From positions 1-29,562 of IMG/VR virus record IMGVR_UViG_3300021599_001169: a DNA stretch of 29,562 nucleotides. One strand, written 5' to 3'. The notes beneath the pieces were generated by a model. The model worked only from the letters and a program-made list of their open reading frames with translations, ran no database searches and was not told the origin of the DNA. This DNA comes from a virus. Positions 8,250-16,295 of the stretch are shown piece after piece. Position numbers and translations under genes: made by a program. Numbering within the stretch: position 1 is the first letter of the stretch; each line of letters opens with the position of its first letter.

Positions 8250-9134
8250 ATGAGAAAAACAAGTCAAACACTATCGCTAATGTTAGTGTTATTGTTGACT
8301 ACCACTATGTCATTTGGACAGTATAGTAGTAGCGCAATTCAGAAAGGTTCAGAACAATCCTTAAAAGTTCAAACGGACAGTGTCCCTAATCAATTACAAG
8401 AGATCGTTGTTACAGCAAAGAAAGTACCATTGATGACCAAAGTTGGTCCTTATGGTCAACCACTTTGGACAACGATGAGAATGTTCGCATCCACAAGAGT
8501 TTATGTAATGAACCCTCCAGGTACAGCGATGTATGAGAAGTGGTTTGATATTAGACAAAGAAGAAATGGCCCAGCTCAAATCAGAATGAGAGATGAGTTT
8601 ACATTTGGTTTAGGTAAACGATTACAATTAGATCTTTATTCACACACAGTTTATGATGGTAAGGATGGTGATAAAACATTTAGATGGAGAGGATTCTCTT
8701 GGGAGTTCCGTTATGCGTTAGCTGACTGGGGTAAATTGTGGGGTAATCCTACATTGTATTGGGAAACCAAAATGTTAGATGGTCGCTGGGGCATTGAGCC
8801 AAAATTATTACTTGGTGACAGAATTGGTAAGAGTGGTATATGGGGTTTCAATGCGATCTACGAAGGTAATCTAGCAGATAAAAAAGAACTTCGTGAAGAT
8901 GAGTATGCATATACAGCATCTTATGCAAACATCATTAATAACGATTTAACACTAGGTGTTTCACACATGTTTAGATATAATGATTTTGATGGTGGTTCAC
9001 AAGAATGGTATCTTGGGCCACTACTACAATATCGATTTAATAACAAGGCGTATTTGAATGTTGAACACATGTTAGGTCTTAATCAAGACGCAAAACAATC
9101 AAGAACCACAATTATATTTGCATGGAGATTTTAA
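8250..9134 (+). CDS. Secreted outer-membrane beta-barrel protein
   Basis: The 294-residue protein begins with a clear signal peptide (MRKTSQ, then a Leu/Val/Thr core, cleavage near SFGQ at about residue 24). After it comes LQEIVVTAKK (about residues 48-57), which resembles the TonB-box region of Bacteroidota outer-membrane receptors. The rest alternates aromatic and polar residues in beta-strand style (YWETKMLDGRWGIEPKLLLG, QEWYLGPLLQYRF) and ends in IIFAWRF; a terminal aromatic residue is the usual barrel-insertion signal. Without a plug domain it is far too short for a TonB receptor, so a small barrel or porin-like protein is likelier. It overlaps the next membrane-protein gene by 13 bases. 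A host-derived gene for transport or superinfection exclusion is a reasonable guess. Confidence 0.75.
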   Translation: MRKTSQTLSLMLVLLLTTTMSFGQYSSSAIQKGSEQSLKVQTDSVPNQLQEIVVTAKKVPLMTKVGPYGQPLWTTMRMFASTRVYVMNPPGTAMYEKWFDIRQRRNGPAQIRMRDEFTFGLGKRLQLDLYSHTVYDGKDGDKTFRWRGFSWEFRYALADWGKLWGNPTLYWETKMLDGRWGIEPKLLLGDRIGKSGIWGFNAIYEGNLADKKELREDEYAYTASYANIINNDLTLGVSHMFRYNDFDGGSQEWYLGPLLQYRFNNKAYLNVEHMLGLNQDAKQSRTTIIFAWRF

Positions 9135-10129
9135 TCAAAGGACAAGAGTTCCTTGTCTATTTAATATTCATTATGTTCGTAACAGGTATCCTCAAAGAAA
9201 GAGGATACCTTATGGACATCTTTAGATTACTGGAACAAAAAGTTAAATCTAAAAAGATGGTAGTATTCTTAGTATCACTATTCGGTGGTATTCTACCTAT
9301 ACCTGGTCGCGTAGCATTATCAGCATCTATGTTGAATAGTATTGCACCAGTTGATAATAAGAAACGTAAGAAGTTTGGTATCATCGATTACCTCGCTACA
9401 CATCATTATTATCTATGGTCTCCATTGGAGAAGACGGTGATCATACCTATGGCTGTACTAGGTTTAACTTATGTGCAGTTTATGTCATATATCTGGCCGT
9501 TGTTATTAATCTCAGGATTATACATCAGTTATTATATTCTATCATTAGATGATGATGAGATTGATATTGAAGTTAAAGACAATCCAATTAACTGGAATAA
9601 CATATATCTTGTGGTTATACCATTCTTGGCTACCATTATGATGTGTGTATTCTTTACTGATTATTATTTTGGATTCTTTACTGGGTTCACATTATGGTTA
9701 GTGTATCATTCTAAGAGTTGGGGTAAGTTGATGAGTTATGTTAACTGGGAATTGATCTGGATCGTTGCGTTAGTTATCATTCTCGGTAACTTGGTTGGTT
9801 CATACTATTCACAAATAGAAACATTAATTAAAGAATACAGTACACCATCCAATATCCTGATCGTTTCTGTATTAGGGTTTGTAGCGTCATTCCTGCTTGG
9901 ATCATCAGCAAAATATGCTGGAATCGTTAGTTTATTAACAAGTGTGTTTGGTATGCAGTACTTTGTTTTATTCTTTACATTAGAGTATTCTGCATATCTA
10001 ATATCACCGTCACATAAGTGTTTACCAATAGGTCAAAAGTATTTCCATACCGGATTTTTAACATACCTAAAGGCCCTGATTATATGGATATCATTTATGC
10101 TAACTTATGCTATTTTAACAGTTTTATAA
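9122..10129 (+). CDS. Polytopic membrane protein, DUF401-like (putative transporter)
   Basis: A 335-residue protein with about nine or ten hydrophobic segments. After the second segment it shows GGILPIPGRVALSASML, followed by ATHHYYLWSPLEKTVIIP, which resembles the conserved core of the DUF401 family of the ion-transporter superfamily (anion/carboxylate permease-like). Known members are poorly characterised. The start at 9122 lies inside the end of the outer-membrane gene (13-base overlap), so the two are probably made together: one for the outer, one for the inner membrane. Such a large host-type permease in a phage is unusual. Two inverted repeats sit just after the start. The substrate cannot be inferred. 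Confidence 0.7.
   Translation: MEILIKGQEFLVYLIFIMFVTGILKERGYLMDIFRLLEQKVKSKKMVVFLVSLFGGILPIPGRVALSASMLNSIAPVDNKKRKKFGIIDYLATHHYYLWSPLEKTVIIPMAVLGLTYVQFMSYIWPLLLISGLYISYYILSLDDDEIDIEVKDNPINWNNIYLVVIPFLATIMMCVFFTDYYFGFFTGFTLWLVYHSKSWGKLMSYVNWELIWIVALVIILGNLVGSYYSQIETLIKEYSTPSNILIVSVLGFVASFLLGSSAKYAGIVSLLTSVFGMQYFVLFFTLEYSAYLISPSHKCLPIGQKYFHTGFLTYLKALIIWISFMLTYAILTVL
9141..9210 (+). promoter_or_regulatory. Two hairpins at the start of the membrane-protein gene
   Basis: GACAAG (9141-9146) pairs with CTTGTC (9152-9157). A second, stronger repeat has AGGTATCCTC (9184-9193) pairing perfectly with GAGGATACCT (9201-9210) around a 7-base loop. Both lie in coding sequence within 90 bases of the start codon. 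No T-run follows, so this is not a standard terminator. It could affect translation or transcript stability, or be chance. Confidence 0.35.
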
Positions 10130-10131
10130 GC

Positions 10132-10162
10132 TTGATTTTTTAAAATAAAGTACTTATTATTA
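10132..10162 (+). promoter_or_regulatory. Promoter-like site (TTG-N20-TATTATTA)
   Basis: TTG at 10132-10134, just after the upstream stop codon, and TATTATTA at 10155-10162 are 20 bases apart. The start at 10183 follows 20 bases later. The surrounding TACTTATTATTAG resembles the sequence before 22631. Confidence 0.4.
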
Positions 10163-10182
10163 GTAATAAGAAATTTAAAAAT

Positions 10183-10554
10183 ATGGAAAAAATAACATTA
10201 AAATTGGGAGAAGTTTTACAGCTCGAAAGTGAAATAAACGGGTTTACTAACCAAGAAACAGGTAAGGTTGTTTACCAAGGTTTTATCAAACAAAATCTTT
10301 CTATTTTATTAAAATATGAACTAACTGAATTGTCTGAAACTCTTTCAAAAGAAAGAAAAACTATTGATGGTCTCAGAGATGAGTTAATTAAGAAATATGG
10401 TGAAGATGATGGTAAAGGTGGTATCATAGTTAAAATGTTTAATGAGGTGGTAGATGATGAAGGAAATGTAACTAGCAGAACATTTAATGAGAGCTACTTA
10501 AAATTTGATGAGGAATATTCTAAACTTTTAAACAATGAAAAGGAAATTGAATAA
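10183..10554 (+). CDS. Small acidic phage protein of unknown function
   Basis: A 123-residue, mostly helical, charged protein (MEKITLKLGEVLQLESEING; ELTELSETLSKERKT) without membrane segment, signal peptide or recognisable motif. It has its own promoter-like site and A-rich leader. Its last 35 bases overlap the end of the oppositely oriented glycosyltransferase gene, so the two transcripts are convergent and partly complementary. This is the last plus-strand gene before the glycan block. Regular codon structure and a clean start support a real gene. Function unknown. Confidence 0.65.
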   Translation: MEKITLKLGEVLQLESEINGFTNQETGKVVYQGFIKQNLSILLKYELTELSETLSKERKTIDGLRDELIKKYGEDDGKGGIIVKMFNEVVDDEGNVTSRTFNESYLKFDEEYSKLLNNEKEIE

Positions 10555-11575
10555 AAAGATAAATGTCTTCATCATTGAATGGTTGTTTTTCATAAATCAT
10601 AACATCCACAACATCTGTCAATAAAAACTTAGATCTTAAATCATATCTTGTTCTTGGTTGCTCATTTAGAATGTAGTCTTCTGGAATCTCACCAATATTA
10701 ATTTTATCAAAGTATGGTTCAACTTCATAAATGCGACTTCTGTTATTTGTTGTTAACCCCATTGAAAATGTTTTATATTTGAATACCTCATCTTCCCAAT
10801 AACGTAATTCATTAAATGCCATGATCGGTATTCCCCACTTTCTAACAAAATTTCTATTGGAAGAAATTTCAATTGTCATTCTATCTTTTTTAAAGTCATC
10901 ACCAAATCTAGATGTTTGAGACACAAAATGATAAACCACTGCACACTCAGTTGTTTTTAATTGATAACCTTTTAACTTAGCTCTAATCAAAAAATCATCG
11001 TCTTCGCAAAATGCTGGAACAAAACTAAACCCATCAAACCCACCAACATCATCAAACATTTTTTTAGATCCGGACATAAAGAATGTTGCACCATCGTATA
11101 ATGAACAATTATCTTTCATTTGATTGACGATAGAGTCAAATTGATATTTATTAAAATTATCAAACCCAGATCCCAGATCAATCAATATTTTACCAGGTCT
11201 TCTATGTCCCTTGAATATCGGTGGCTCAATCGTTGTGTATGATAATAGTGTATTTGGATTCTGATCAAGTAGCGTTGACAAATTTTCTAAAAATCTTTCA
11301 CCAATAACCATGTCATTATGAATCAATACTAAGTTATCTGTGTCAACCAGTTTAATACCAGTATTATAGTTTTCAGAAAATGTTAATTTGTCATCATCAT
11401 GAATATAAGATAGATATTCATCACTCAGTGACTCTAACCATTCTTTTGTACCATCAGAAGATCCGCCGCTACTAATTACCAATGGAGCATCTGGATATAT
11501 CTCACGAACTCTCTGATAACAACTTTGTGTTAAATCCAATTTATTGTATACCGCTAGAACAAAAGTTATATTCAT
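10520..11575 (-). CDS. Glycosyltransferase, family 2-like (GT-A fold)
   Basis: The 351-residue protein starts with the GT-A nucleotide-binding pattern (TFVLAVYNKLDL, then VISSGGSSDGTKEWL). It has HNDMVIG in place of the usual DxD-type motif and a later FCEDDDFLIRAKLKGYQL, the acidic ED segment typical of family 2 enzymes. A C-terminal extension of about 100 residues is unassigned. It is the last gene of the minus-strand block, and its start overlaps the preceding gene by 4 bases (ATGA). It would transfer a sugar from a nucleotide donor, probably in the cytoplasm; donor and acceptor are unknown. Confidence 0.8.
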   Translation of the reverse strand: MNITFVLAVYNKLDLTQSCYQRVREIYPDAPLVISSGGSSDGTKEWLESLSDEYLSYIHDDDKLTFSENYNTGIKLVDTDNLVLIHNDMVIGERFLENLSTLLDQNPNTLLSYTTIEPPIFKGHRRPGKILIDLGSGFDNFNKYQFDSIVNQMKDNCSLYDGATFFMSGSKKMFDDVGGFDGFSFVPAFCEDDDFLIRAKLKGYQLKTTECAVVYHFVSQTSRFGDDFKKDRMTIEISSNRNFVRKWGIPIMAFNELRYWEDEVFKYKTFSMGLTTNNRSRIYEVEPYFDKINIGEIPEDYILNEQPRTRYDLRSKFLLTDVVDVMIYEKQPFNDEDIYLFIQFPFHCLKV

Positions 11576-12312
11576 CGTTTCATATCATTTGTTATAAACA
11601 TCCTGTCTGTATTATCTTTCCAAACAAGATTATCACTATTGTTTGATTTCACTTGTGAAACTAAACCACTGTATTCACATGGTCCCCAAACGGAAAACAT
11701 TTTATTATATATCGCCATATCAAGTCCAGATGTTTGTGGTGCTGGATAAAACAATCCATGATCAACAAATGCTTTTCTTGAGTATGTAACTTGAGATGAA
11801 TCTACTCTACCAGCACAATTAATTGGGGTTTTATGAACATTAGTAAAATAACTAAAATCCATCCTATTAACACCGGATTGATAATCTTCTCTTAGAGAAT
11901 CATATAAAACCATATTATGATAAAAATAGTTTTTATTTATATTCTCTTCTTTATTTAAAAATATATTAAGTTTTGTTAAGAAGTGTGGAAATATTGCATC
12001 GTCATCACATAGTATTATCACATGATCAGCATTACTTTCGTTTATTGCTTTGTTTAAATATCTACCATGTATACTGCCACCTTGTTCTTTTTTTTGTTCG
12101 ATTGTATTATCTATGTAATCAAATTTAAATTTATCTATTATAGATGAACACACTTCTCTGACAATTGGTTCGCCACGATTAACCGATCCATCATCAATGA
12201 AGTGAACTTCAAATTCTGGATATGTTATATCTAATATCGAATTTAAAGAATTCAATACTATTTTTGGTCTTTCATAGTAAGCCAAAATAATTAAAAATTT
12301 ATTCATTTTCAT
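11572..12312 (-). CDS. Glycosyltransferase, family 2
   Basis: A 246-residue GT-A protein. The N-terminus (FLIILAYYERPKIV), VHFIDDGSVNRGE and the DxD-type motif LCDDDAIFP give a standard family 2 catalytic core. Conserved Asp later (SGLDMAIYNKMF) could complete the acceptor site. The start at 12312 overlaps the SDR gene by 14 bases; an in-frame ATG at 12306 is equally possible. It is compact, with no membrane segments, so it should be soluble. It probably works with the neighbouring sugar-modifying enzymes. Confidence 0.8.
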   Translation of the reverse strand: MKMNKFLIILAYYERPKIVLNSLNSILDITYPEFEVHFIDDGSVNRGEPIVREVCSSIIDKFKFDYIDNTIEQKKEQGGSIHGRYLNKAINESNADHVIILCDDDAIFPHFLTKLNIFLNKEENINKNYFYHNMVLYDSLREDYQSGVNRMDFSYFTNVHKTPINCAGRVDSSQVTYSRKAFVDHGLFYPAPQTSGLDMAIYNKMFSVWGPCEYSGLVSQVKSNNSDNLVWKDNTDRMFITNDMKR

Positions 12313-12943
12313 AACCGCCTGTGATTGAAATATTTGTACCGTTTATATATTCAGTTTCTATTATTGTTTTTATTAAGTTAGACATCTCTGATACATAACC
12401 TAACCTTTTTAATGGAATGCTTTTTAAGACATTTGATAAAACATCTTCAGGAACCCTTTCGGTTAATCCACCATCAAAATAACCCAATTGAATTGAGTTG
12501 GCTGTTATACCATATTTAGAATTCTCTAGAGAATATGTTTTTATTAAATTATCACAAAATGCTTTTGATGCTGAATATATACCAGTACCCCTAATAGGAT
12601 TTTTTGAAAGCACAGACGAGATATAGATAATCCTACCAAATTTATTTGCCCGCATCTTCTCTGTTGAATGTCTTATAACGTTTATAAAACCATTTAAATT
12701 AACATCTAATTGTTTTGTTACGTTGTCCAATGTTTGTTTATGAATTAAACCGTCGATGTTCTTTACTGACAAATAAATGATAATATCAAAATCTGTTTTA
12801 TTAATAAATTCTTTAACAGAATTATCATTAGTTACATCACAAATTTTAGATCCAATAGAAACACACTCATATTCTGTTGAGAGCAAATTAACTAGTTGCG
12901 ATCCTAAACCACCAGTACCACCAAATAATAATATTCTTTTCAT
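12299..12943 (-). CDS. Short-chain dehydrogenase/reductase, FabG-like
   Basis: The 214-residue protein (counted from ATG at 12943) has the Rossmann motif GGTGGLG at residues 8-14, the catalytic serine in YISSVLS (109/110) and Y123-S-A-S-K127, so the active site is intact. The C-terminal NGTNISITGGYENE resembles the end of FabG-type 3-oxoacyl-ACP reductases. Its start shares one base with the stop of the ketoacyl synthase gene (TAATG); a start at 12955 would add four residues. Direct coupling to a FabH-like synthase makes reduction of a 3-oxoacyl chain the best guess; a sugar-nucleotide reductase is the alternative. Confidence 0.75.
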   Translation of the reverse strand: MKRILLFGGTGGLGSQLVNLLSTEYECVSIGSKICDVTNDNSVKEFINKTDFDIIIYLSVKNIDGLIHKQTLDNVTKQLDVNLNGFINVIRHSTEKMRANKFGRIIYISSVLSKNPIRGTGIYSASKAFCDNLIKTYSLENSKYGITANSIQLGYFDGGLTERVPEDVLSNVLKSIPLKRLGYVSEMSNLIKTIIETEYINGTNISITGGYENE

Positions 12944-13872
12944 TATTTTGACCATTTAATTAAACCACTTCCCCAAACCCAACCAGAGCCAATTGTTGTT
13001 AACAAAACTAATTGATTATTTTTTAATTTACCACTTTTATATAACAAATCTAATGTTACTGGTATTGAGGCGCCCGCTGTGTTTGCATATCGTTCCATGG
13101 AAAGCGCAAATTTATTAAAGTCAATGCCCAAAATTTCTGCAGTCTTTTCCAAAATCTTGATACTTGGTTGGTGTGGAACAACGTGATCGATTCGGTTTTT
13201 ATCAATACCAGTTCTTTTCAATAATTTAAGTATTGAATCTGGCAACTTTGTTATCCCCCCATTATATATTTCTTTACCAATCATAGAAAATTTTTGACCG
13301 TGATGAACGGTAAACGCTTCTTTACCCCTACCATCAGCATATAAGTCTATTTCGCAATAATTTGATTCGTCTTTTTGGAGTACAACGGCGCCGGACCCAT
13401 CTCCAAAAAACACACAATCTCTTCTATCCCAATCAGTTATCTTAGAGTAAGTTTCAGAAGCAACTAATAAAATATTCTTATATTGATTTAAAGATAACAA
13501 ACCTTTCGCAATTTGTAAACCATAAAGAAACCCAGGACAAACCGCATTAACATCAACACACGCTGCATTAAAAGCGCCTATTTTTTCTTGTAATAAACAT
13601 GCTGTTGATGGAGAGATTCTATCTGGTGAAGATGTTGCCATTATTATGAAATCAATATCTTCCACAGATAACCCAGCGTCTTTTATTGCGGATAAAGAAG
13701 AGTTAACTGCTAAATCTGAACTGAACTCGTTGTCTTTAGATATCCTTCTCTCAGTAATGCCTAGAGTATTTTTAACCCATTCATCTGATGTTGATACTGA
13801 TTTAGATATTTCGTGATTAGTTAAAATGTGCTCTGGAACATACGATCCTATACCAATAATCTTTAATGACAT
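12943..13872 (-). CDS. Beta-ketoacyl-ACP synthase III-like protein (FabH family)
   Basis: This 309-residue thiolase-fold enzyme has the full KAS III triad: C112 in VNAVCPGFLYG, H234 in VVPHQPSIKI and N264 in RYANTAGAS. Other FabH landmarks are present (DEWVKNTLGITERR, FFGDGSGAVVLQ, TTIGSGWVWGSGLI). FabH-type enzymes condense an acyl-CoA with malonyl-ACP to a 3-oxoacyl-ACP. The length is normal. The neighbours, a FabG-like reductase one base downstream and a dioxygenase two bases upstream, suggest formation of a short hydroxyacyl group for a sugar, as with VioS/VioR in Pseudomonas syringae flagellin glycan, rather than membrane lipid synthesis. No carrier protein gene is visible, so the host ACP would be used. 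A KAS III in a phage is unusual. Confidence 0.85.
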   Translation of the reverse strand: MSLKIIGIGSYVPEHILTNHEISKSVSTSDEWVKNTLGITERRISKDNEFSSDLAVNSSLSAIKDAGLSVEDIDFIIMATSSPDRISPSTACLLQEKIGAFNAACVDVNAVCPGFLYGLQIAKGLLSLNQYKNILLVASETYSKITDWDRRDCVFFGDGSGAVVLQKDESNYCEIDLYADGRGKEAFTVHHGQKFSMIGKEIYNGGITKLPDSILKLLKRTGIDKNRIDHVVPHQPSIKILEKTAEILGIDFNKFALSMERYANTAGASIPVTLDLLYKSGKLKNNQLVLLTTIGSGWVWGSGLIKWSK

Positions 13873-13874
13873 TA

Positions 13875-14759
13875 TTATTTATGTTTGTATTCTCTAATGT
13901 TTTTTGTTGTTAAATCCTTCTCTTTAAATTCCCCCTTCCACGCTTCAGAGAACATTGGTGAATAATACACATCACAATCATCATAGTAGTAGTGTGTCAC
14001 TTGTGAATATCTAGTGCTATTTGGGTCTCTAATAACATCTCCGCCATGAATTAAATTGGCAGACCAAACAAATGCTTGACCTTTTTTGCAAACTAATGGC
14101 TTCACCTCTAACTCATTCACTTCGACAAGTTGTCTAACAAACTCTTCATATTCAGCATAACTATCAAATTGTTTACCATACTCTGGTACTTTAACTTTCA
14201 TATCATAAAAATCAAAGATTGGCAACTTATGGGATTTCGGAACATATAATAATGAACCATTTTGATCTGTCATATCTTCTAAAGCCACCCATACAGCTGT
14301 TAACCATCTATGTGGTAGAGAATCAAAATGTATAAGGTCACTATGTAAAGGTTGATTAGAACCATAATTAAATGTTATTGTTTGAAATGGATATGGCTCT
14401 CTCTTATACAACATTTTAAGTGTATTAATAACGTGTGGATTTAATGACAAAGATTGTAACATCTCACTTTCTCTCCACCCCTCAAATATTCTCTTACCTT
14501 TTGAATAATGATACCCACCCTCTTGTGTTTTGGTATCATCTTTTGAATTTAAAAAATCAATTTCTTTTCTGAAATTATTAATTTGTTCATCAGACAACCC
14601 TAAATCTAAAACAACATAACCATCATTATTAAATTTTATGGCAAGTTCTTTTTCTTCATCAGTTAAATTCTGATGCTTTATCAACTCATTAAAAAATGGT
14701 GATTCGACCCATGGCCAATTCATTTCTTCATGATTTTCTTTAAAATTTCTCATATTCAT
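13875..14759 (-). CDS. PhyH-type Fe(II)/2-oxoglutarate dioxygenase
   Basis: The 294-residue protein has the iron-binding facial triad H139-x-D141 (PLHSDLIHF) and H238 (NLIHGGD), plus R250 (NSTRYSQVTHYY), which would bind 2-oxoglutarate. VPKSHKLP and the strand pattern match the phytanoyl-CoA dioxygenase family, which hydroxylates small molecules and some acyl or sugar-linked substrates. Start at 14759 or 14753. It lies between the acyltransferase and KAS III genes, so it may hydroxylate the acyl group or the amino sugar; this is inferred from position only. Confidence 0.8.
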   Translation of the reverse strand: MNMRNFKENHEEMNWPWVESPFFNELIKHQNLTDEEKELAIKFNNDGYVVLDLGLSDEQINNFRKEIDFLNSKDDTKTQEGGYHYSKGKRIFEGWRESEMLQSLSLNPHVINTLKMLYKREPYPFQTITFNYGSNQPLHSDLIHFDSLPHRWLTAVWVALEDMTDQNGSLLYVPKSHKLPIFDFYDMKVKVPEYGKQFDSYAEYEEFVRQLVEVNELEVKPLVCKKGQAFVWSANLIHGGDVIRDPNSTRYSQVTHYYYDDCDVYYSPMFSEAWKGEFKEKDLTTKNIREYKHK

Positions 14760-14778
14760 AAATATTTTAAATGGTACC

Positions 14779-15345
14779 TCATCTTTGTTTTATAAAATTT
14801 GGATCTTCAGATAATTTTATAACATTTTCTTTGTTTCTCGGCTTATGAAATTGTAATGGACTACCCAAATAAACAGACCACTCTTTTAATTCATTTTTAG
14901 AATATACAAAACTTTTGGCGCCAACGGTACAACCTTCCGGAAATGTAACACCTGGTAAAACCATCACATCTGACGCGATACCAGAGTAATCTTTAAATGT
15001 TATATCACCCCTGAATATTTTATTATTACCCCAATATTCATTTACAGGGCCAAATTCTCCACTATAATCTTCAGACGCACAAAATAATTTAGAACCATAA
15101 CCAATAAAATTCCATTTACCTAAAGTTATCTTGTGTTGGGCACCACCACCTAAAACTGCATGTGAACAAATCTGAGCATAACTACCAACTTCTAATTCTG
15201 TTGTAATTAAACAAAATGGATCTATTCTCACATTGTCCCCTAAAATAACTTTTTTTGGATTTGTAAAAATTACATTATGACCAATCACAACATTATTCCC
15301 ACAGTAACCCAACTCTTTTTTTATTTCTTCATTCCAACCTATCAT
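14779..15345 (-). CDS. Hexapeptide-repeat acyltransferase
   Basis: A 188-residue left-handed beta-helix protein. Hexapeptide-like turns run from about residue 18 to 150 (VVIGHNVIF, VILGDNVRID, GIASDVMVLPG, CTVGAKSFV), with the usual end GSPLQFHKPR. H62 or H71 are candidates for the catalytic base in an extended loop region (CSHAVLGGGAQHK). Such enzymes acylate sugars or amino sugars using acyl-CoA or acyl-ACP. It overlaps the methyltransferase gene by 4 bases. With KAS III and aminotransferase genes close by, N-acylation of an amino sugar is plausible; simple O-acetylation is the alternative. Confidence 0.8.
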   Translation of the reverse strand: MIGWNEEIKKELGYCGNNVVIGHNVIFTNPKKVILGDNVRIDPFCLITTELEVGSYAQICSHAVLGGGAQHKITLGKWNFIGYGSKLFCASEDYSGEFGPVNEYWGNNKIFRGDITFKDYSGIASDVMVLPGVTFPEGCTVGAKSFVYSKNELKEWSVYLGSPLQFHKPRNKENVIKLSEDPNFIKQR

Positions 15346-16295
15346 ATTTTTTCACATATTATATAATTCCAGCTTGCTGTAAAGCTGTTGTTATTATTAA
15401 AAATTATATTGATTGCCTCTTCCATAATATCTAACCTATTTTGAATATCTGTTAGATTCGAAAGATCACCACTTACTTTATGAACACCGCCTATCCAACC
15501 AAGAATACCTTCATCGTAAACTTTTAAAAAATCAAACCATTCCTTAATATTAGACTTAACATCTATTGTTTTTATTTCATTTACAACAAACCCATTTCTA
15601 TATAGGCTATCTATGTAGTAATCAATATTCCGTATTGGTAAAAAATATTTGTCTTTAAGCTTAGCATATTTTTCTAAGTACGCGACATCAGAAAGTTTAC
15701 TCAAATATTGATGGTAGGATTTATTATTCTTAACAATATCAAAAGATAGTTTAAAAATATCATTTACGGTTTGATCTATTAAAACAGATGTTGGTGTTTT
15801 CATTCTAGGATTATCAATATTACCAGAATTGATTAACAACTTACCACCTTTTTTTAAAAGATTGTTCCAACCAATGATCGTCTCATCTATTGTTGGGTAT
15901 AAATGAATTGCATTTGCACAAATAATTCCATCTAGTTTTTGATTCAAATCATCAACAATAGAATCATTTATTTTCTTTTTCAAATCCAATAGTCTGAACG
16001 AATATGATTGTTCTTCTTTAAATTTTTCATAAGCCAACCTTAGATATTTTAAAGATGCATCTACCATTAAAAGAGATGGATTCAAGCCACTTTGTTTTAA
16101 TCTTTCACAAAAAATACCTGTCCCACATGAATAGTCCATAATCAGACTATTGTTTGAAAAAAAATCATTAGACAGTTTAACTAAGTAATCTAAATTATTA
16201 TACCAGTCATGATGTTTAACTTCATCATATCCCAATGCAAACTCTGTAATTGGAGAGTTTTTAATTTTTTCATCATATATTTTTTCAATTACCAT
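15342..16295 (-). CDS. Class I SAM-dependent methyltransferase
   Basis: The 317-residue protein shows motif I as IMDYSCGTGIF (residues 52-62), an acidic residue ending strand 2 (MVDAS, D79), and GIICANAIHLYP then GKLLINSG further on, the order of a class I methyltransferase fold. The C-terminal ~100 residues are not assigned. It overlaps the aminotransferase gene by 7 bases and the acyltransferase gene by 4, so it belongs to the sugar-modification operon. An O- or N-methylation of the sugar product is likely, but the site cannot be told. Confidence 0.75.
   Translation of the reverse strand: MVIEKIYDEKIKNSPITEFALGYDEVKHHDWYNNLDYLVKLSNDFFSNNSLIMDYSCGTGIFCERLKQSGLNPSLLMVDASLKYLRLAYEKFKEEQSYSFRLLDLKKKINDSIVDDLNQKLDGIICANAIHLYPTIDETIIGWNNLLKKGGKLLINSGNIDNPRMKTPTSVLIDQTVNDIFKLSFDIVKNNKSYHQYLSKLSDVAYLEKYAKLKDKYFLPIRNIDYYIDSLYRNGFVVNEIKTIDVKSNIKEWFDFLKVYDEGILGWIGGVHKVSGDLSNLTDIQNRLDIMEEAINIIFNNNNSFTASWNYIICEKI

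Noticed and set aside
8250-9134. Full TonB-dependent receptor
   Set aside because: Only a TonB-box-like segment and a short barrel are present; the plug and a 22-strand barrel would need more than twice the length.
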